Shown: in pieces, positions 49,375 through 61,462 of the stretch | Layout: each line of letters opens with the position of its first letter | Position numbering within the stretch: the stretch's first letter is position 1 | Assembly: GCF_001638985.1 (NCBI RefSeq) | Contig: NW_017265136.1 | Location: 248,001 to 312,000, forward strand | Length of the DNA stretch: 64,000 nt | Source: Phycomyces blakesleeanus NRRL 1555(-) | Taxonomy: Eukaryota > Mucoromycota > Mucoromycetes > Mucorales > Phycomycetaceae | Reading direction: 5' to 3' | Notes under the pieces: model-generated | What the model was told of the DNA's origin: nothing | Databases searched by the model: none | The model's input: only the letters and a program-made list of their open reading frames with translations | Made by a program: the position numbers and the translations under genes

Positions 49375-49857
49375 CAATAGCAGTGATACTAATAGAAATA
49401 TAGGCTAAAAACAATATCATAGTCATTTACTTGGTCATTAATCTTTGTGTGATAAGATCAGTAGAGCAAAGAAAAAAAATGTGTATTCTTTTTGGCAGTA
49501 GTTTATTTGACAAATGAATATAAATTCCCGGGTTATGCTGCACAAGGAGATCGAATATCAGAACACACAAACACACACACCCAAAAGCTCATGCATACCC
49601 CCCCCCCCCCCCCCCCCCATACTGCCTGTCTTACAAACAAAAATCCACTCTCTCCAACCCTATTTCCAAAATGCCCTACACTCACTGTATATAAACATAT
49701 TATATATCACTACTCATATTATTTTAGAATACACACAAGCACACACAGACTGAAAGAGAGAGAGATAGATAAATGAATAAATAAATATATACACATACAA
49801 ATATAATAGTAAGAGCAAATCAAACTACAAATAGGATAACAAGAATAACTAGAATAA
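46431..49857. other. gene-poor spacer, 3.4 kb
   Basis: No supported gene. Contents include (ATATGT)n near 47000, (TAC)n/(TTA)n at 48197-48240, (GTTT)4 at 48575, (ACGT)-type words at 49133-49146, (AGT)9 at 49342-49372, and a homopolymer of about 21 C at 49598-49618. Open frames here are low complexity. A weak exon-like stretch on the minus strand at 46855-46920 could not be extended. Confidence 0.55.
49598..49618. repeat. poly-C homopolymer
   Basis: About 21 consecutive C between CATA and ATAC, unusual in such an AT-rich genome. Confidence 0.9.
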
Positions 49858-51747
49858 CTAGACCATCTTAAATGGATACCACCCTCCTCGTTGCACACGA
49901 ATAACCCAAAGTAAAATACCAGCAGCAACGAGAATCACACCACTAAATATAATAGCATAGTTGTATGTCGGTTCATCAGCCACATTATTGATCAGGGCAG
50001 ATGAAATGGGAGTACCAAACAGGCCGCCAAAGAACCATCCGAAGAAGAGCAGTCCGTTTGCAGCCTCAATGTCCTCCATACCAACCACCTGGGCCAGTAC
50101 AGCCGGAACTGTGGTCAGGTACCCTCCTCCAAACAGACCAAACATAGCCGCAAATGCCCACACAGTCGCAGCCGAATTGGCATTCAACCATAGTCCGAGA
50201 CACATCACACCTGTCAAGATCGTACAGAGAAACGCTGCCGTAGACCGTCCAACACAATAGTCGCCAAGTAATCCACCCGAAATTTTTCCTACAATCATAA
50301 CACCTGCACTGATTGCCGAAAGGTTTGTTCCAACCCATCGATCCAAACCAATATGATTTGCATATGCTACAAAAAGATGTGTTTATAACCAATGATCTTA
50401 TGTGTGTCTAGGGCTTGTGATCTTACCTGGAAGAAAACCAGAAGGAATCTACATACAAATATAAATAATAATGTAAGTTATAAATATATATATATATATA
50501 AAAAGGGGATTATAAGTGCACACAGTAAAGGCCCTTTTCTTTTTGGCTTACGTTGAATGCAAAGTTGCACAAGACTTGAACAACAAATAAGATGACAAAT
50601 TGAGAATTTCTAAAGGGCGACAGATCAATGATACGGGAACCAGATACATGAGAGGGTCGATTGAGTGGCCGAACAAAGGCTGCACAAATACAGAGCAAGG
50701 CAAATGTAATGAAACCAAGAATGCGAAGAGACCAACGGTAGCCGAGGTTGTCAATAGCAGCCTGGATAACGTTGGACAGAACCAGACCACCGAAGCCTGA
50801 ACCAGATATAGCCAAACCTACGCTGAGGCCTCGCTTTCTAGAAAACCATTGTTGGGCAGCACTTACGCAGGGAAACCAGACCAAAGAAGCGCCAATACCA
50901 GCCAGGACGCCTTGGGTGAGGTATAAATGCCAAATCTGTGTGTGCGTGTGTGTGTGTTTTTTTTAAAAAGAAATAAATATAGAAATATAGAAAGCTTATT
51001 TACCTGAGTGGCTAAACTGGCAAGCATCATTGAACCAGAGCACAAGAAAATCGCTACAACCAACATCCATTTGTAGCCAATTCTGTAAGCAAAAAAGCAG
51101 AAAAATGGTCCAACGATATTTGCAAGCGCCAGCCAAAGTGAATGGATCCATGACAACGAATTCATCTGATCCTTAAACACCTCTCGGTTGTAATAGTCAA
51201 AGTATATTCCGGCTGTGTAATTATATCCTTGTCTTAAGATTATCAATTGATTTTATACATACAAGTATGTATTCAAGTCAGTAAATGAAAACAAATAATA
51301 CTAACATACTATATAGATCAAGCCTATAACTAATCTAAATTACTTACGTGCAAAATAATCCCTAATCATAGATAATATATAAAATATATAAAAATAAGGT
51401 TAAGATTATAGAATACCCAAAAAAAGAAACCAAAAAATATACATATATATAAAGAATTGAGTTTATTTTTCTTCTTATTCTTCTTAATTAATGCTTCTTT
51501 TGGATTTAATCTGTCAAAATGTGTGTGTGTGTTTTTTATATATATTACATATAAGAAAATCTTTTTTTTTACTTACGCAAAAACATCCAAATAAAACAAG
51601 CCATGCACGTCCACCATCTGGTGGATCTATAAGATGCTTTGTAGAATGATTCGAGTTTATAGAGTGAATTGATATTTGATCAATGTCGTTTGGTTTCTCT
51701 TGGACGATAACTTCTTCTGCAATCTGTACACGGTCCTTTTCATTCAT
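49858..51747 (-). CDS. MFS transporter, monocarboxylate-transporter (MCT) type
   Basis: Six exons: 51577-51747, 51348-51361 (14 nt), 51004-51232, 50552-50935, 50427-50448 (22 nt), 49858-50366; 442 residues, all phases consistent. The N-terminal DPPDGGRAWLVLFGCFC is the MCT signature ([D/E]G-G-W/A at the first helix). About twelve hydrophobic segments follow, including SWIHSLWLALANIVGPFFCF, LSVGLAISGSGFGGLVLSNV and YLTTVPAVLAQVVGMEDIEA, ending with a short tail GWYPFKMV. Related yeast proteins are Mch1-5 and Esbp6; substrates of such fungal MCT-like carriers vary (riboflavin for Mch5), so none is assigned. The N-terminal tail is hydrophilic and Ser/His-rich. The 14-nt micro-exon restores the frame between helix 1 blocks. 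Confidence 0.9.
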
Positions 51748-53085
51748 TTCTCAAGTTTGTGTATATGGATATATTGGCTAGTAATGAAACAAAGAAAAAG
51801 TAAGAGGAGGGGGAGAAAAAGAAAGAAAGAAGTGAAAGAGAGACGAGGTGGAAAAGTGTCTGAAAAAAATATATTTTTTGAGAAAAAAAAAAGATAATGA
51901 AGTACAACTCAGTTCTTTTTTTTTATATATATTTTACCCAGATTCAAGAATACCATCTAAAATCTTTGGTCCCACAAATTAAAGAAGCTATACCAATATA
52001 ATAATAAGAAGGGATAATATAGTCCCCGCAATAGTTGACAAATAAAATACAATAGAAGAAAACGATTAGAGAGGTAAGGATGATGTATATCTTAAACCTT
52101 TCTTGAATTAATGGAATTGATTTTTTCTGTTATATATATATATATATATAACTAGGGTTTTAGACAAGGGTCTTTGGTAGTGAATTTCGTATCTAATGAG
52201 TGATTTGATTGGTAATATATATATATTTCTGAAGCCTTGAAACAGTAAAGAGATAATAGCAGTAATTATATGAGATCCATTCTAGTCTTAATTATGATAC
52301 TAAAAAAATATGTATTTGTAAAGCGTATTCTTCTCTTTAACTTTTAGCTTATACAAATATACAAATATTGTCAAGTTACACGCGCTGTTGGAATGGTTCT
52401 TTAGTGTTTATTCACCGCAAAGGATCGTATAAAAAATATAGATAATAACGAGGATTTCTATAATGAATACACAATATAATTTGGCTGTAGAACAAGGAAG
52501 ACCAACCATTTTTTTAAAAAAAAAAAAGTCAAACAGAGACATATTACGATACTTTATTGGGTTCAACTCACTGTTCCAAGTAGTTAGTCAATATAAATAA
52601 ATAATATGTCTATATAATAAAAAAAACCCCTAATGAAATCATCATATTTGATCTCCTTTTAATCTATAATACACACGCACATATACATATTTGCAATCTC
52701 CCTTTTTCATATGCTATCAATTGTTGCCACTGAATAGAAGCGTATAATCAAAAACTAGAATACTAAGATAAAGTACTAAAAAAGATCATATTATCAATAC
52801 TATCACCACAACCCAATTCAAATATGATCAAGCAAGCACCAACAACAAAAAGTGATTGCCTCATGTACGTGACTGCATTATTCATCGCAGGAATGCCATT
52901 TGGTTGTGAACCCTTGTGAACTTGGTTATGAACCTACATTTTATTTTACTTTTCATTATATTATATTCTATTTCATTTCATTTCATTTTATTATTGTACA
53001 CAAGAAAAAGAAGAATAAAAAGAGTTTCTACCTACCTACATAAAATAAAGAAAAGAAAAGAAAAGAAAAGATTCCATTGTTTGTC
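51748..53085. other. intergenic between divergent MFS and CTLH genes
   Basis: 1.3 kb between divergent starts. Features: GA-rich run on the plus strand at 51790-51850, (TA)n at 52132-52150, (TTTCA)-type repeats at 52970-52985 and (AAAAG)5 at 53048-53072. No gene recognised. Confidence 0.5.
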
Positions 53086-54390
53086 ATGAGCGACATTACA
53101 GATTCAGCATGCATCACAATAGTTACCGAATACTTACTCAACAACTGCTACAAGAATACAGCAAAGGCACTTCAGTTTGAAACCAACAAACTCGCCGCCC
53201 GTAGTGAGGATCTCTCTGGACAAGCACCAACCAAAAGTACCTTGAGGCGGGAGATGAAAAGTACTGATAGTAATATTAATAATGTTGTTTGATATACTGA
53301 TGTTTGAAAAGACAAAGATAGGATGGAAACTGAAGAGAAACCAGAAAATCTTAAAGGGAACAAAAATGAGGAACCAAAGTCAGCAAGAGCATCAAGAAGT
53401 CAGGGAGATAATACAAGTGAGTTTATTGTCCAATAAGACCAAACACCACACTTCCTTCTTCTTACATTTAGATTTAATAGGTGACGCTATGGATACTGAA
53501 GAAGACGGTAAGTACAGCACGCACATAATAATACATATAAAATGTATCGTATTCCAAACAAGAGAAAATAAATGAGAAGTTTGTAAGATCCATCTTGGAA
53601 ACTGCTCGATGCAAGAAAAGGCAAGCATTATTTATACTTGATTTATTTGACAAACATAGAAAGTAAAGGACATTATATATAAGTATATATAAGAAGGATA
53701 AGGCTTATTATAAGGATAAGGATAAGAATAAGAATAAGGATAATTAAATAGAAAAATAAAAGATAGATACAAGATAAAGTGTTTGTGCTGAATTAGTAGA
53801 GTGAGTGTCTTGTAGATATCTATGACAGTATTCTGGCGGGTAACATCGATCGTGCGATCCAAGACATTCGATTTAATTTTCCTATAATGGCCCAAGTTAA
53901 TCCGACTGCTGAAGAACCATCTTACTATGAGATATTGATGTACAAACTAGCTTGCCAAGAGTTTGTCGAGATCGTACGGTCAGGAGAGGAACTAGAGGCT
54001 ATCAAATTTGCCCACACCCACCTGGGCACCAGGCACCAAACTCTGCAAGAGATCATCACCAGAGTGTCTCCATTGATTGCCTATCATGATCCGACCAACT
54101 GTAGTTCATCGTACCTTTTTGACCATGAACAACGCCAGGCGCTAGCTGATGAGGTCAATATGGCCGTCCTAAGTAAGACCCAGTTTACATTGTACATAAT
54201 CAATGTGCATTGTACATTGATTTTTTTTATATCATTCTTTTATTTTTGGATAGCTCTGTCAGGTTTGCCGACCGAAACAGCATTAGAAAAGTTATCAAAA
54301 CAGCACAACGTTGTCAAAGACACATTGAACCAAATGAAATTTGAAGATCCAGCAAAAGACCCTAATTCTGATCGAAAAATGTCCATGTAA
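53086..54390 (+). CDS. LisH-CTLH-CRA protein (RanBPM/GID-type)
   Basis: Six exons: 53086-53260, 53312-53416, 53472-53507, 53563-53610, 53816-54172, 54254-54390; 285 residues. LisH near residues 7-38 (CITIVTEYLLNNCYKNTAKA); an acidic/basic linker; CTLH (YIYDSILAGNIDRAIQDI); then a CRA-type region (YYEILMYKLACQEFVEIVRS, EAIKFAHTHLG, LIAYHDPTN, QRQALADEVNMAVL). The CRA part, with the DP-N motif and terminal helix, resembles RanBPM/Gid1 more than Gid8, but no SPRY domain is present. Such proteins scaffold the CTLH/GID E3 ubiquitin ligase. The intron at 53611-53815 begins GCAAGA, a GC-AG intron supported by exact CTLH continuity (ILETAR joined to YIYDSI). The start at 53086 is chosen over an ATG 9 nt upstream; both are possible. 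Confidence 0.8.
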
Positions 54391-55331
54391 AATAATAATG
54401 GCCATGTCTGTTGAGTTCTCAAAACACTCTTTTATATATTTCTTTAAATAATATTCTTAATTTCTTACCTTTATACAAAGATAGAAAGGATATATCTATC
54501 TATACACACTTATTTACTTTGCACAAGTTAATTTTTGCCTATAAATGAAAAACAAAAACAAAATATGGTTAAATAATGTTGGTTTGTTATATCGTTTGCA
54601 AAAATTTCGAGTATAACCAACATATCTATCTATTCATTATATCAATAGGAATTCTTTGTAATCTGTTCAATTGATAATAAAACTTTGGATGTCAGTTGTC
54701 TGGTTAATCGATTAGATTAATTAAGGTAAAATCATGAAACACAAACTTGATCTTCGTAACACCCATGAAAGATCTCTAGAATTATGTTTTTTTTTCTTGT
54801 TTTTTTTTTGTTTACCACATCTGTCAAAAAAAAATTGACATTCCGAGGATTGAACAGAGTGAATTACAGAATTCTATGCAAATTTATTTAATGAAGAAGA
54901 ACAAGATAATTATATGCGTTATATAGAGAGAGGGGAGAGGGAGAGGGAGAGGGACAGAAAGAGTAAAAGAAGAACCCTTTATGGATTTTTTTTATGTCAT
55001 TTTATTTATTTTTGGCTTTGTAATTTTTTTGGGAGCTTATTAATCGTCATGGAGACGAGTCTAAGATACTATACACATAACAAAGAAGAGGAGAAAAAAA
55101 ATACAGTTGTAAATAATAACAATAATAATAATAATAGTAATAATAATGGAAACCAACTTTCTTTCATGAATGGGAAAAAAGAATATGAATGAAAAATATG
55201 AATGAATGAAATAGGACAAAATACATTCAAGTTAAAAGAAGGTATGAAAATAAATGAGTTGATTTTTTGTTTTTTGTTTTTGTTTTTTTTTCTATTTCTA
55301 TTTTGAATTTGAAATGTTTTTTTTTAGTCTT
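54391..55331. other. spacer between convergent CTLH and HPT1-type genes
   Basis: Contains GAGAGGGAGAGGGAGAGGGA (54931-54950) and (AAT)n at 55112-55145. No gene recognised. Confidence 0.5.
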
Positions 55332-56202
55332 TTACTGTTCGTTGGCAGTAAGTTTTTTTGACTGTTCGGTGTGCTCATCAATATCAACAGCATCCCAGGG
55401 ATAGACCAACCACTGGTCGGGCATCTCAACAGCAGCAAAGTAGTTCTTCATGATGCTGGGAGGCAACTGTCTCTTCTTGGGCTTCTCCTTGTTGTGAAGG
55501 ACAAAGATACCAATCTTGGTGTTCGATTCTCCGGGCTGCATGCCATGGCGGATTTCCTCGGTCTGGATATCCTTGACAAGCTCCTCGACAGCAAAGCCCA
55601 GAGTCTGGCGGGTATCATCTACCTCATCAACAATGAGGATATTGCGGCCCAAGAGGGAAATTTCAGAGTGAGAGGCACCAAAGTTCAACCACTGGGTCTT
55701 TGTGACCTGAGGTTCGGTATTTAAGTTGTTGGCCTGGGCAATCTCAATTTCCTCATACAGAGACAGACCGATGGCCTGGATAGGAATGTTACGGTTATTG
55801 TGCTTCTTCAAAAAGGTACGCAACATACGGGCAGGGATAAAGCCACCACCACCAATAGCAATCATGAGGTCAGGCTGGAACTCTTCATTAATCTTGTGAT
55901 TCTCAACGGCCTTACGGATAGAGTTGTGAATTTGGTTATAACTTATGCAAAAGAAAATACATATGAATATTTATTTATAAACAAAATCAAATGCTTCTTT
56001 ATGTCTCTTATAATGTCGTCCTTATTTCTCTCCTTCCTCTTCATTATCTTTTTTCTTTCTCTTATTCTCTCTCTTTCTCTCTCGCTCTCTCTTTGACGTT
56101 TCACTTTTCATTTGATTTGATTTGAAGGAATACAGTAGTATGGTAATTCAATTACTGCTCCATAATTCCAGCTAAGCTTTACCTGATGTGGAGCTTGGAC
56201 AT
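55332..56202 (-). CDS. hpt1: purine phosphoribosyltransferase, Hpt1 type
   Basis: Two exons: 56183-56202 (20 nt, MSKLHI) and 55332-55941; 209 residues (yeast Hpt1 is 221). The N-terminal SYNQIHNSIRKAVE and IAIGGGGFIPARMLRTFLKK blocks match yeast Hpt1, as do TQWLNFGA, the PRPP-binding motif ILIVDEVDDTRQT, IGIFVLHNKEKPKKRQLP and YFAAVEMPDQWLVYPWDA. Hpt1 converts hypoxanthine or guanine plus PRPP to IMP or GMP (purine salvage, cytosol); Xpt1 is the related xanthine enzyme, so exact base preference is inferred. The 241-nt intron is long for this window. The first exon is supported by phase and by the conserved ISYN start. Confidence 0.92.
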
Positions 56203-56807
56203 CTTTTCTTGTCTTAAAGAGAAAAAAGTATATATAGAAAGAAAGAAAAGGAGAAGAAGAGGAAAAGAAAAAGGAATAAAGAGGATACTCGACTTTGAAG
56301 GTTTTTTTTTTGTTAGTCAATTTAAAAAACAGATTATATTTTTTCATGGAAACACCTAAAGTCACACAAGGTGGCTTAACTGTCTAAATTATCCTACCAT
56401 ATTTGGAAACGTCCAGAAAAGAAAAACTCGTATTCACATATAAAAAGTATGTATACTTAACTAACAATTGTCTTTCATTAACCACGGAAATCTCAAAATT
56501 ATTCCAATACTTCTTCAAGTAAATTTTGCTAGTCAAAAAACATAAAAATATTATCATGCTAAAACGAAAATAAGCCATGATCCAATAAACCAATCTTGCT
56601 TTCTTCTTCTTTTTTCCTTTTGTTTTTGGTGTTAAAAAAAAAACACACATACACAATTGGTGGAACCACACCATAATCGCACTTGTTCTTGTCTTTTTTT
56701 TTTTAACAAAAAAAAATAGATTATTACCAGGTACAACTCGAGGCTCTATCTATCTCATTTTTTTTGAATCCCAGACATATATACACTACATACTCTGTTT
56801 CTCTTCA
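56203..56807. promoter_or_regulatory. shared upstream region of HPT1-type and Nudix genes
   Basis: 606 bp between divergent starts. CT-rich tract on the minus strand near 56220-56280 ahead of the HPT1-type start; several A/T homopolymers. No specific sites recognised. Confidence 0.4.
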
Positions 56808-58222
56808 ATGGCCTTCTCAAACCTCCTTGAGGTCGTCAGCAATGTCGACAAGTTCCCTTATCAACGTGACATCTCCAGCACTGAGACCATACACAATTAT
56901 ACCCCATTGTGTCATGAATCGCGTGTGATTGGAAACATCCTTCCGGATGTAATGGCCCAATTGCGCATTTACAATTCTGCTCAGTCTTTACCTCCATTTG
57001 TCATTGAAAACAATGTCACCTTCGCTCCTTGGGTTGACTCGGTTGAGAAGCGCACAGAAGTAATCAAGACAATGATGGACTTGTGGCGTAAAGAAAAAAC
57101 TTTTACTGCACTTGCTGGTAAACACAATTAAATGAATATTCACAAAAGATGCTCACTATATCTTAACATCTGTTTATGATACCAAGGCTGGAGAAATGAA
57201 CTTTATCCTGTGTATGGAAACTCTGCGAGAGAAGACAACCTTGCATTTGTTATTGAGAGAGCTGCAAGTGCCTTGTTTGGAATTTCTACTTTTGGTGTCC
57301 ATCTTAATGCCTATGTAACCGAAAAGGATGGATCAATTAAGATGTGGGTAGCTAGACGTGCTCTCACAAAGCCTACCTGGCCTGGCCTGCTCGACAATTG
57401 TGCAAGTATCAATATATATATATATATATGTTTGTGTGGGTGTGTGTGTGTTAGCACAGATTTTTTCTTATGCATGAACAATTATTTAATAGGTTGCAGG
57501 TGGAATTGCATACACTTATTCGACCAAAGAAACTATTGTCAAAGAATGTGATGAAGAAGCTAGTATTCCAAGAGAGATTTCTGAGAAGGTAAAGATATCT
57601 CATCATCTATTTAACAACCTTAGTTTTCTTTCAAATATATATATATATATTAAAGTATGGTAATTAAACAATGCTATTTTGTGTAGGCTTCCAGTGTGGG
57701 GTGTGTAACGTACTATACATATACCAGCGCCGGACTTCAGCCAGAGACTCAGTAAGTAATACTCACGCTTAGTCTGCTATATTATGAAAAAAAGAAAACA
57801 AAGGAAGAGAGATATAATTGATAATTTACCAAATTATATGTATATATTTTAAATAGGTATGTCTTTGATTTGGAACTTCCTAGTGGAGTTTTACCAAAAC
57901 CCCAAGATGGTGAAGTTGATTGCTTTTATTTATGGTCTCTTGACAAAGTCAAGAAGTCTATTCTCGACAATGAATGGAAGCCTAATTGTGCCTTGGGTAA
58001 GTTAGACATTATACAAAAGTGCTCGGGACGGAGTTTTGTATATATGTTAAATCTAATAGTTATGCATTATTTTAATCGATCCTTTATTCATTTCTAGTTG
58101 CAATTGATTTTATGATGAGACATGGTATCATTACGGCAGATAATGAGCCAGACTATATTGATATTAGCTATAGACTTCATCGCAACCTTGGGTTCCCCAC
58201 CCCAACAAAGTGCATAAAATAA
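56808..58222 (+). CDS. Nudix hydrolase of the DUF4743/YJR142W type
   Basis: Six exons: 56808-57117, 57187-57401, 57493-57588, 57687-57751, 57857-57996, 58098-58222; 316 residues. The N-terminal half (MAFSNLLEVVSNVDKF, LPPFVIENNVTFAPW, WRNELYPVYG) is the DUF4743 region; the Nudix fold follows with FGVHLNAYVTEKDGSIKMWV, LLDNCVAGGIAYTYS and the Nudix box segment ETIVKECDEEASIP. Yeast YJR142W and plant Nudix20/24 relatives act on oxidised thiamine diphosphates; that role is by homology. The third splice site is informative: only a GC donor (GCAAGT at 57402) with acceptor ending at 57492 gives the family-typical VAGG motif, so this is a GC-AG intron. The gene is divergent from the HPT1-type gene. 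Confidence 0.88.
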
Positions 58223-58239
58223 ACCCCCCTCTTTTTTAA

Positions 58240-58930
58240 ATATTTACTAGTTCTGCATTATGATAGTATAAAACCAAGTCAAAATGACATAATTTTTTCT
58301 ATTAATAAAAAAGCAAAAAAAAAACAAGCACACACATCAAAGTGCAATATTCTATGTGAAATCCAATTATTTAATTTTCATTTGCCGACCTTTTTTTTGC
58401 TACTTTTGCTACTTTATTTGTAGCATATGAGAAATAGACAGTTTAGTAGGATTTTTTTCTAAAGTAAGCGTCTAATTCCGAAGTGGAAATTTTCTGTTTT
58501 TTTGATTATACGACATTAGGAGAAACAAAATATTGAGATACAACCGGTAATTTTTTTGTGGACGAAAATTTCTAACCTCACAGAATTGCCACACTCCCAG
58601 GTTTTTGAGCACTAAAAAATTCTCAAAATAACTGAGTTCCAAAGATGCCCTGAAATTTGCCAAAAAGACTGGACAGTTGAAAAGAGATGATATTTGAAAT
58701 TTGAATTAATTAATTATTTTATTTTAATTTTATTTTTGTTTTATTGTAAGTTTTCAATTAGTTTTTGAGGTTACTATTATCAATTAACTAGTATTTAACC
58801 CTCTTATTTCAATCATAACTCCATTTTAATATTATATTGTATTGCAATTAAGGTAATCGGAATTGACTTTGGGCTGGTATCTCTATTCTAGAAGAAGCAG
58901 ATACTGTAAGAGTGTTATTTATTAAAAAGA
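58240..58930. repeat. direct repeat copy A (0.7 kb)
   Basis: Imperfect direct repeat of 59515-60125. Shared landmarks in the same order include CAAAGTGCAATATT, ATTATTTAATTTTCA, TTGCCGACCTTTTTTT, AGACAGTTTAGTA, TTATACGACATTAGGAGAAA, ATGCCCTG and AGATACTGT. Non-coding; origin unknown. Confidence 0.85.
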
Positions 58931-59015
58931 CAAAAGAATAGTGCTTATATCTGCTACTTTTAGAATTCTTTATGGTTCAAATCTATGCTGTGAAATAGTT
59001 GGTTTGCACTGTATA

Positions 59016-59226
59016 AGAGCATCCACAGCAGTTCATGTGAACTCACCGAATATGTAAACTTAGATAGAAAATTTAGATTTTTTTTATCCACAGTGGGCTG
59101 TCTAAATAAATCCTTTAACCAACTTTTTAGACGATTATCTAACTGATATCTAAATTCGGCGCTTCACTAAACCATTCGAACAAAAAAAAGTGGGTCCAGG
59201 TTTAGATAAACCGCTGTGGATGCTCT
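59016..59226. mobile_element. MITE, 211 bp, TA target
   Basis: Ends AGAGCATCCACAGC and its exact reverse complement GCTGTGGATGCTCT, with the inverted repeat continuing to about 27 bp with few mismatches. Flanked by TA (59014-59015 and 59227-59228). Non-coding. It lies between the two copies of the 0.7-kb direct repeat. Confidence 0.85.
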
Positions 59227-59514
59227 TAGAAGAAGGCGGCGTGTAACGACTATTATTTTTCAGACGTGTGTAAAAAAACCGAATTTTTAATAAAGTTTTT
59301 ATTAGGCTGTATATAACATATACAAAAAAAAATTATAGTGACCTTCATTGAAAAGAAATAATTATTTCGGGTAGGGACTTGAAATATTGGTCGTTATTCC
59401 AGCGTCGATCATTAAAAATGAGTGCCCACAGAAATCCTGAAAAATCCTCAACGCTTGATAATAAAAAAATAAAAGCAAAGTAGTAAATACCATATCATTT
59501 TTTTACTTCTATTA

Positions 59515-60125
59515 AATGATTAACTAGCTCTACATTATATATAAGACAAAAATAAATAAATTGATATAGTTATTTTTTATTTATTTAAAAAAAAAACAGA
59601 TATACTCACATATCAAAGTGCAATATTATATGTGAAATCCCATTATTTAATTTTCACTTGCCGACCTTTTTTTGCTACTTTCTTTGTAGCACATAAAAAT
59701 AGACAGTTTAGTAAGATTTTTTCTAAAGTAAGCTTCTTATTCCGAAGTGAGAAAATCTTGCTTTTTTTATTATACGACATTAGGAGAAACAAAATATTGA
59801 AACACCACCGCATTTTTTGTGTACGAGAACTGCTAGCCTCACGAAATTGCTACGCTCCCGGTGTTTTTAAATTACTAAAAACAGCTTAGACAGTTTGAGT
59901 TCCAAAAATGCCCTGCAATCTGCCAGAAAAACTTGACATTTGAAATTCAAATTAATTATTTTATTTTATTTTATTTTTATTATTACTTTATAACAAATAA
60001 TTGACCCTCTTATTCCAATTATAATTTTATTTAAATATTATACTGCATTGCAATTGTGATTGATTTTGGATTAGTATCTCAATATTAGAAAAAGTAGATA
60101 CTGTGAGTCTTATTTACTAAAGAGA
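59515..60125. repeat. direct repeat copy B (0.6 kb)
   Basis: Second copy of the unit at 58240-58930, offset about 1.27 kb, with many small indels and substitutions, which suggests an old duplication. Confidence 0.85.
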
Positions 60126-60388
60126 TATAATGTTATATGTTTAATATATCAATCGATAAAGGCTTTCTTTTTCTTACTATTCAATTTTCCTCTCTTAATC
60201 TTTGTACCTTTGCTGCTCTATATCTGGTGCACAGATACTTTTTGTAATGAATTTCTAGACATATATAAAGAATAAATTAATAAATAATTAACATACTTTT
60301 TAGAAACAGATTTCCTCCCCTCCCCTCAAGTTTTATGTAAACCTTTACTACAGAAAGTTTAGTTATTATGTATTACAATTAATGTGTA

Positions 60389-61205
60389 AGAGCATCTTTA
60401 GTAATCTACTTTAACTTCACTTCTTTATCTTTTTTAAAAAAAGGAAGATACTCTACATATGACTTACATTTAGTCTCTATATTTTTAAAACAAGTTCATG
60501 AATTACTCTCGCACAGGTTACTCACGATATAATTGTGCACCCAAATGAAATAAACAGTAGAGAAGTAAAGCCAGGGATCAAATGACATACTATATAGAAT
60601 TTGGATTTACACAAGAAAACTTTTGGCTATCAAGACAACTACAGAAATTTAAAAGGGGTTTATACGATTACACAAACAGGTGGTATAAGTGGGTAGTGAA
60701 TACTTAAAATTGATAGCAGTATAAAAAACATATAAAAAACATCAGCAAGAAATATAATCATAAATGTTAGAAGATGACTATATACAAATTATTAAAGAAA
60801 GAAAGAAGAAACTAAACCGGATAAGTGTTATTATTGCTACTTTGGTTGAGCCAAAATTTTCGATTTTGTTTTTATATCAAATATTTATAAGAATAAAATA
60901 TTTAAATAAACTTAGACGAATAGTTTTTTCTTTCTTCGCATAGTGTGGTTATTGCTTCTTAAACTATCTCAATGGGAACAACCTGTCTACCTCGTCTCAC
61001 TTTAAATAAAAAAGATAGACTCCTTTTATCTTTTTGTTAAATTTAACAAGATGAAAATGCTTGATGAAAAAGCTCTCAAAATTTATTTAAAGAAAAAAAA
61101 AAAAAGATAAATTGAGCTGCTGGGAAAAGTCACCTTTTCTTTAGCTAAAGTGACGGTGTTCGGCTTTAGATAAATTAAAAGTTAAATCACTGCTAAAGAT
61201 GCTGT
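60389..61205. mobile_element. MITE-like element, 817 bp, same TIR type as 59016-59226
   Basis: Left end AGAGCATCTTTAGTAATCTA, right end reverse complement begins ACAGCATCTTTAGCAGTGAT; TA on both sides (60387-60388, 61206-61207). The AGAGCATC...TAG ends resemble the MITE at 59016-59226. No coding capacity seen. Confidence 0.65.
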
Positions 61206-61462
61206 TATAAAATAGAATCTCATTAATATTCACATACTACTTATCTAAAATTTGTAACAAAAGAAAAATGAATCCGTAATACAAATCCTCTTGAGAGAGC
61301 TACTTTGCATTTTCTATATACATATATGTATGTATCTGAATATGCGTTTTCAATTCTTATTCTTATTTTTATTTTTTGCTGAGAACGACTTTATTTTATT
61401 TTATCCATGAGAGTCCATGATTTCCTGACTCCGTTTTTCTTACGCGTAAACGAACTATTTAA

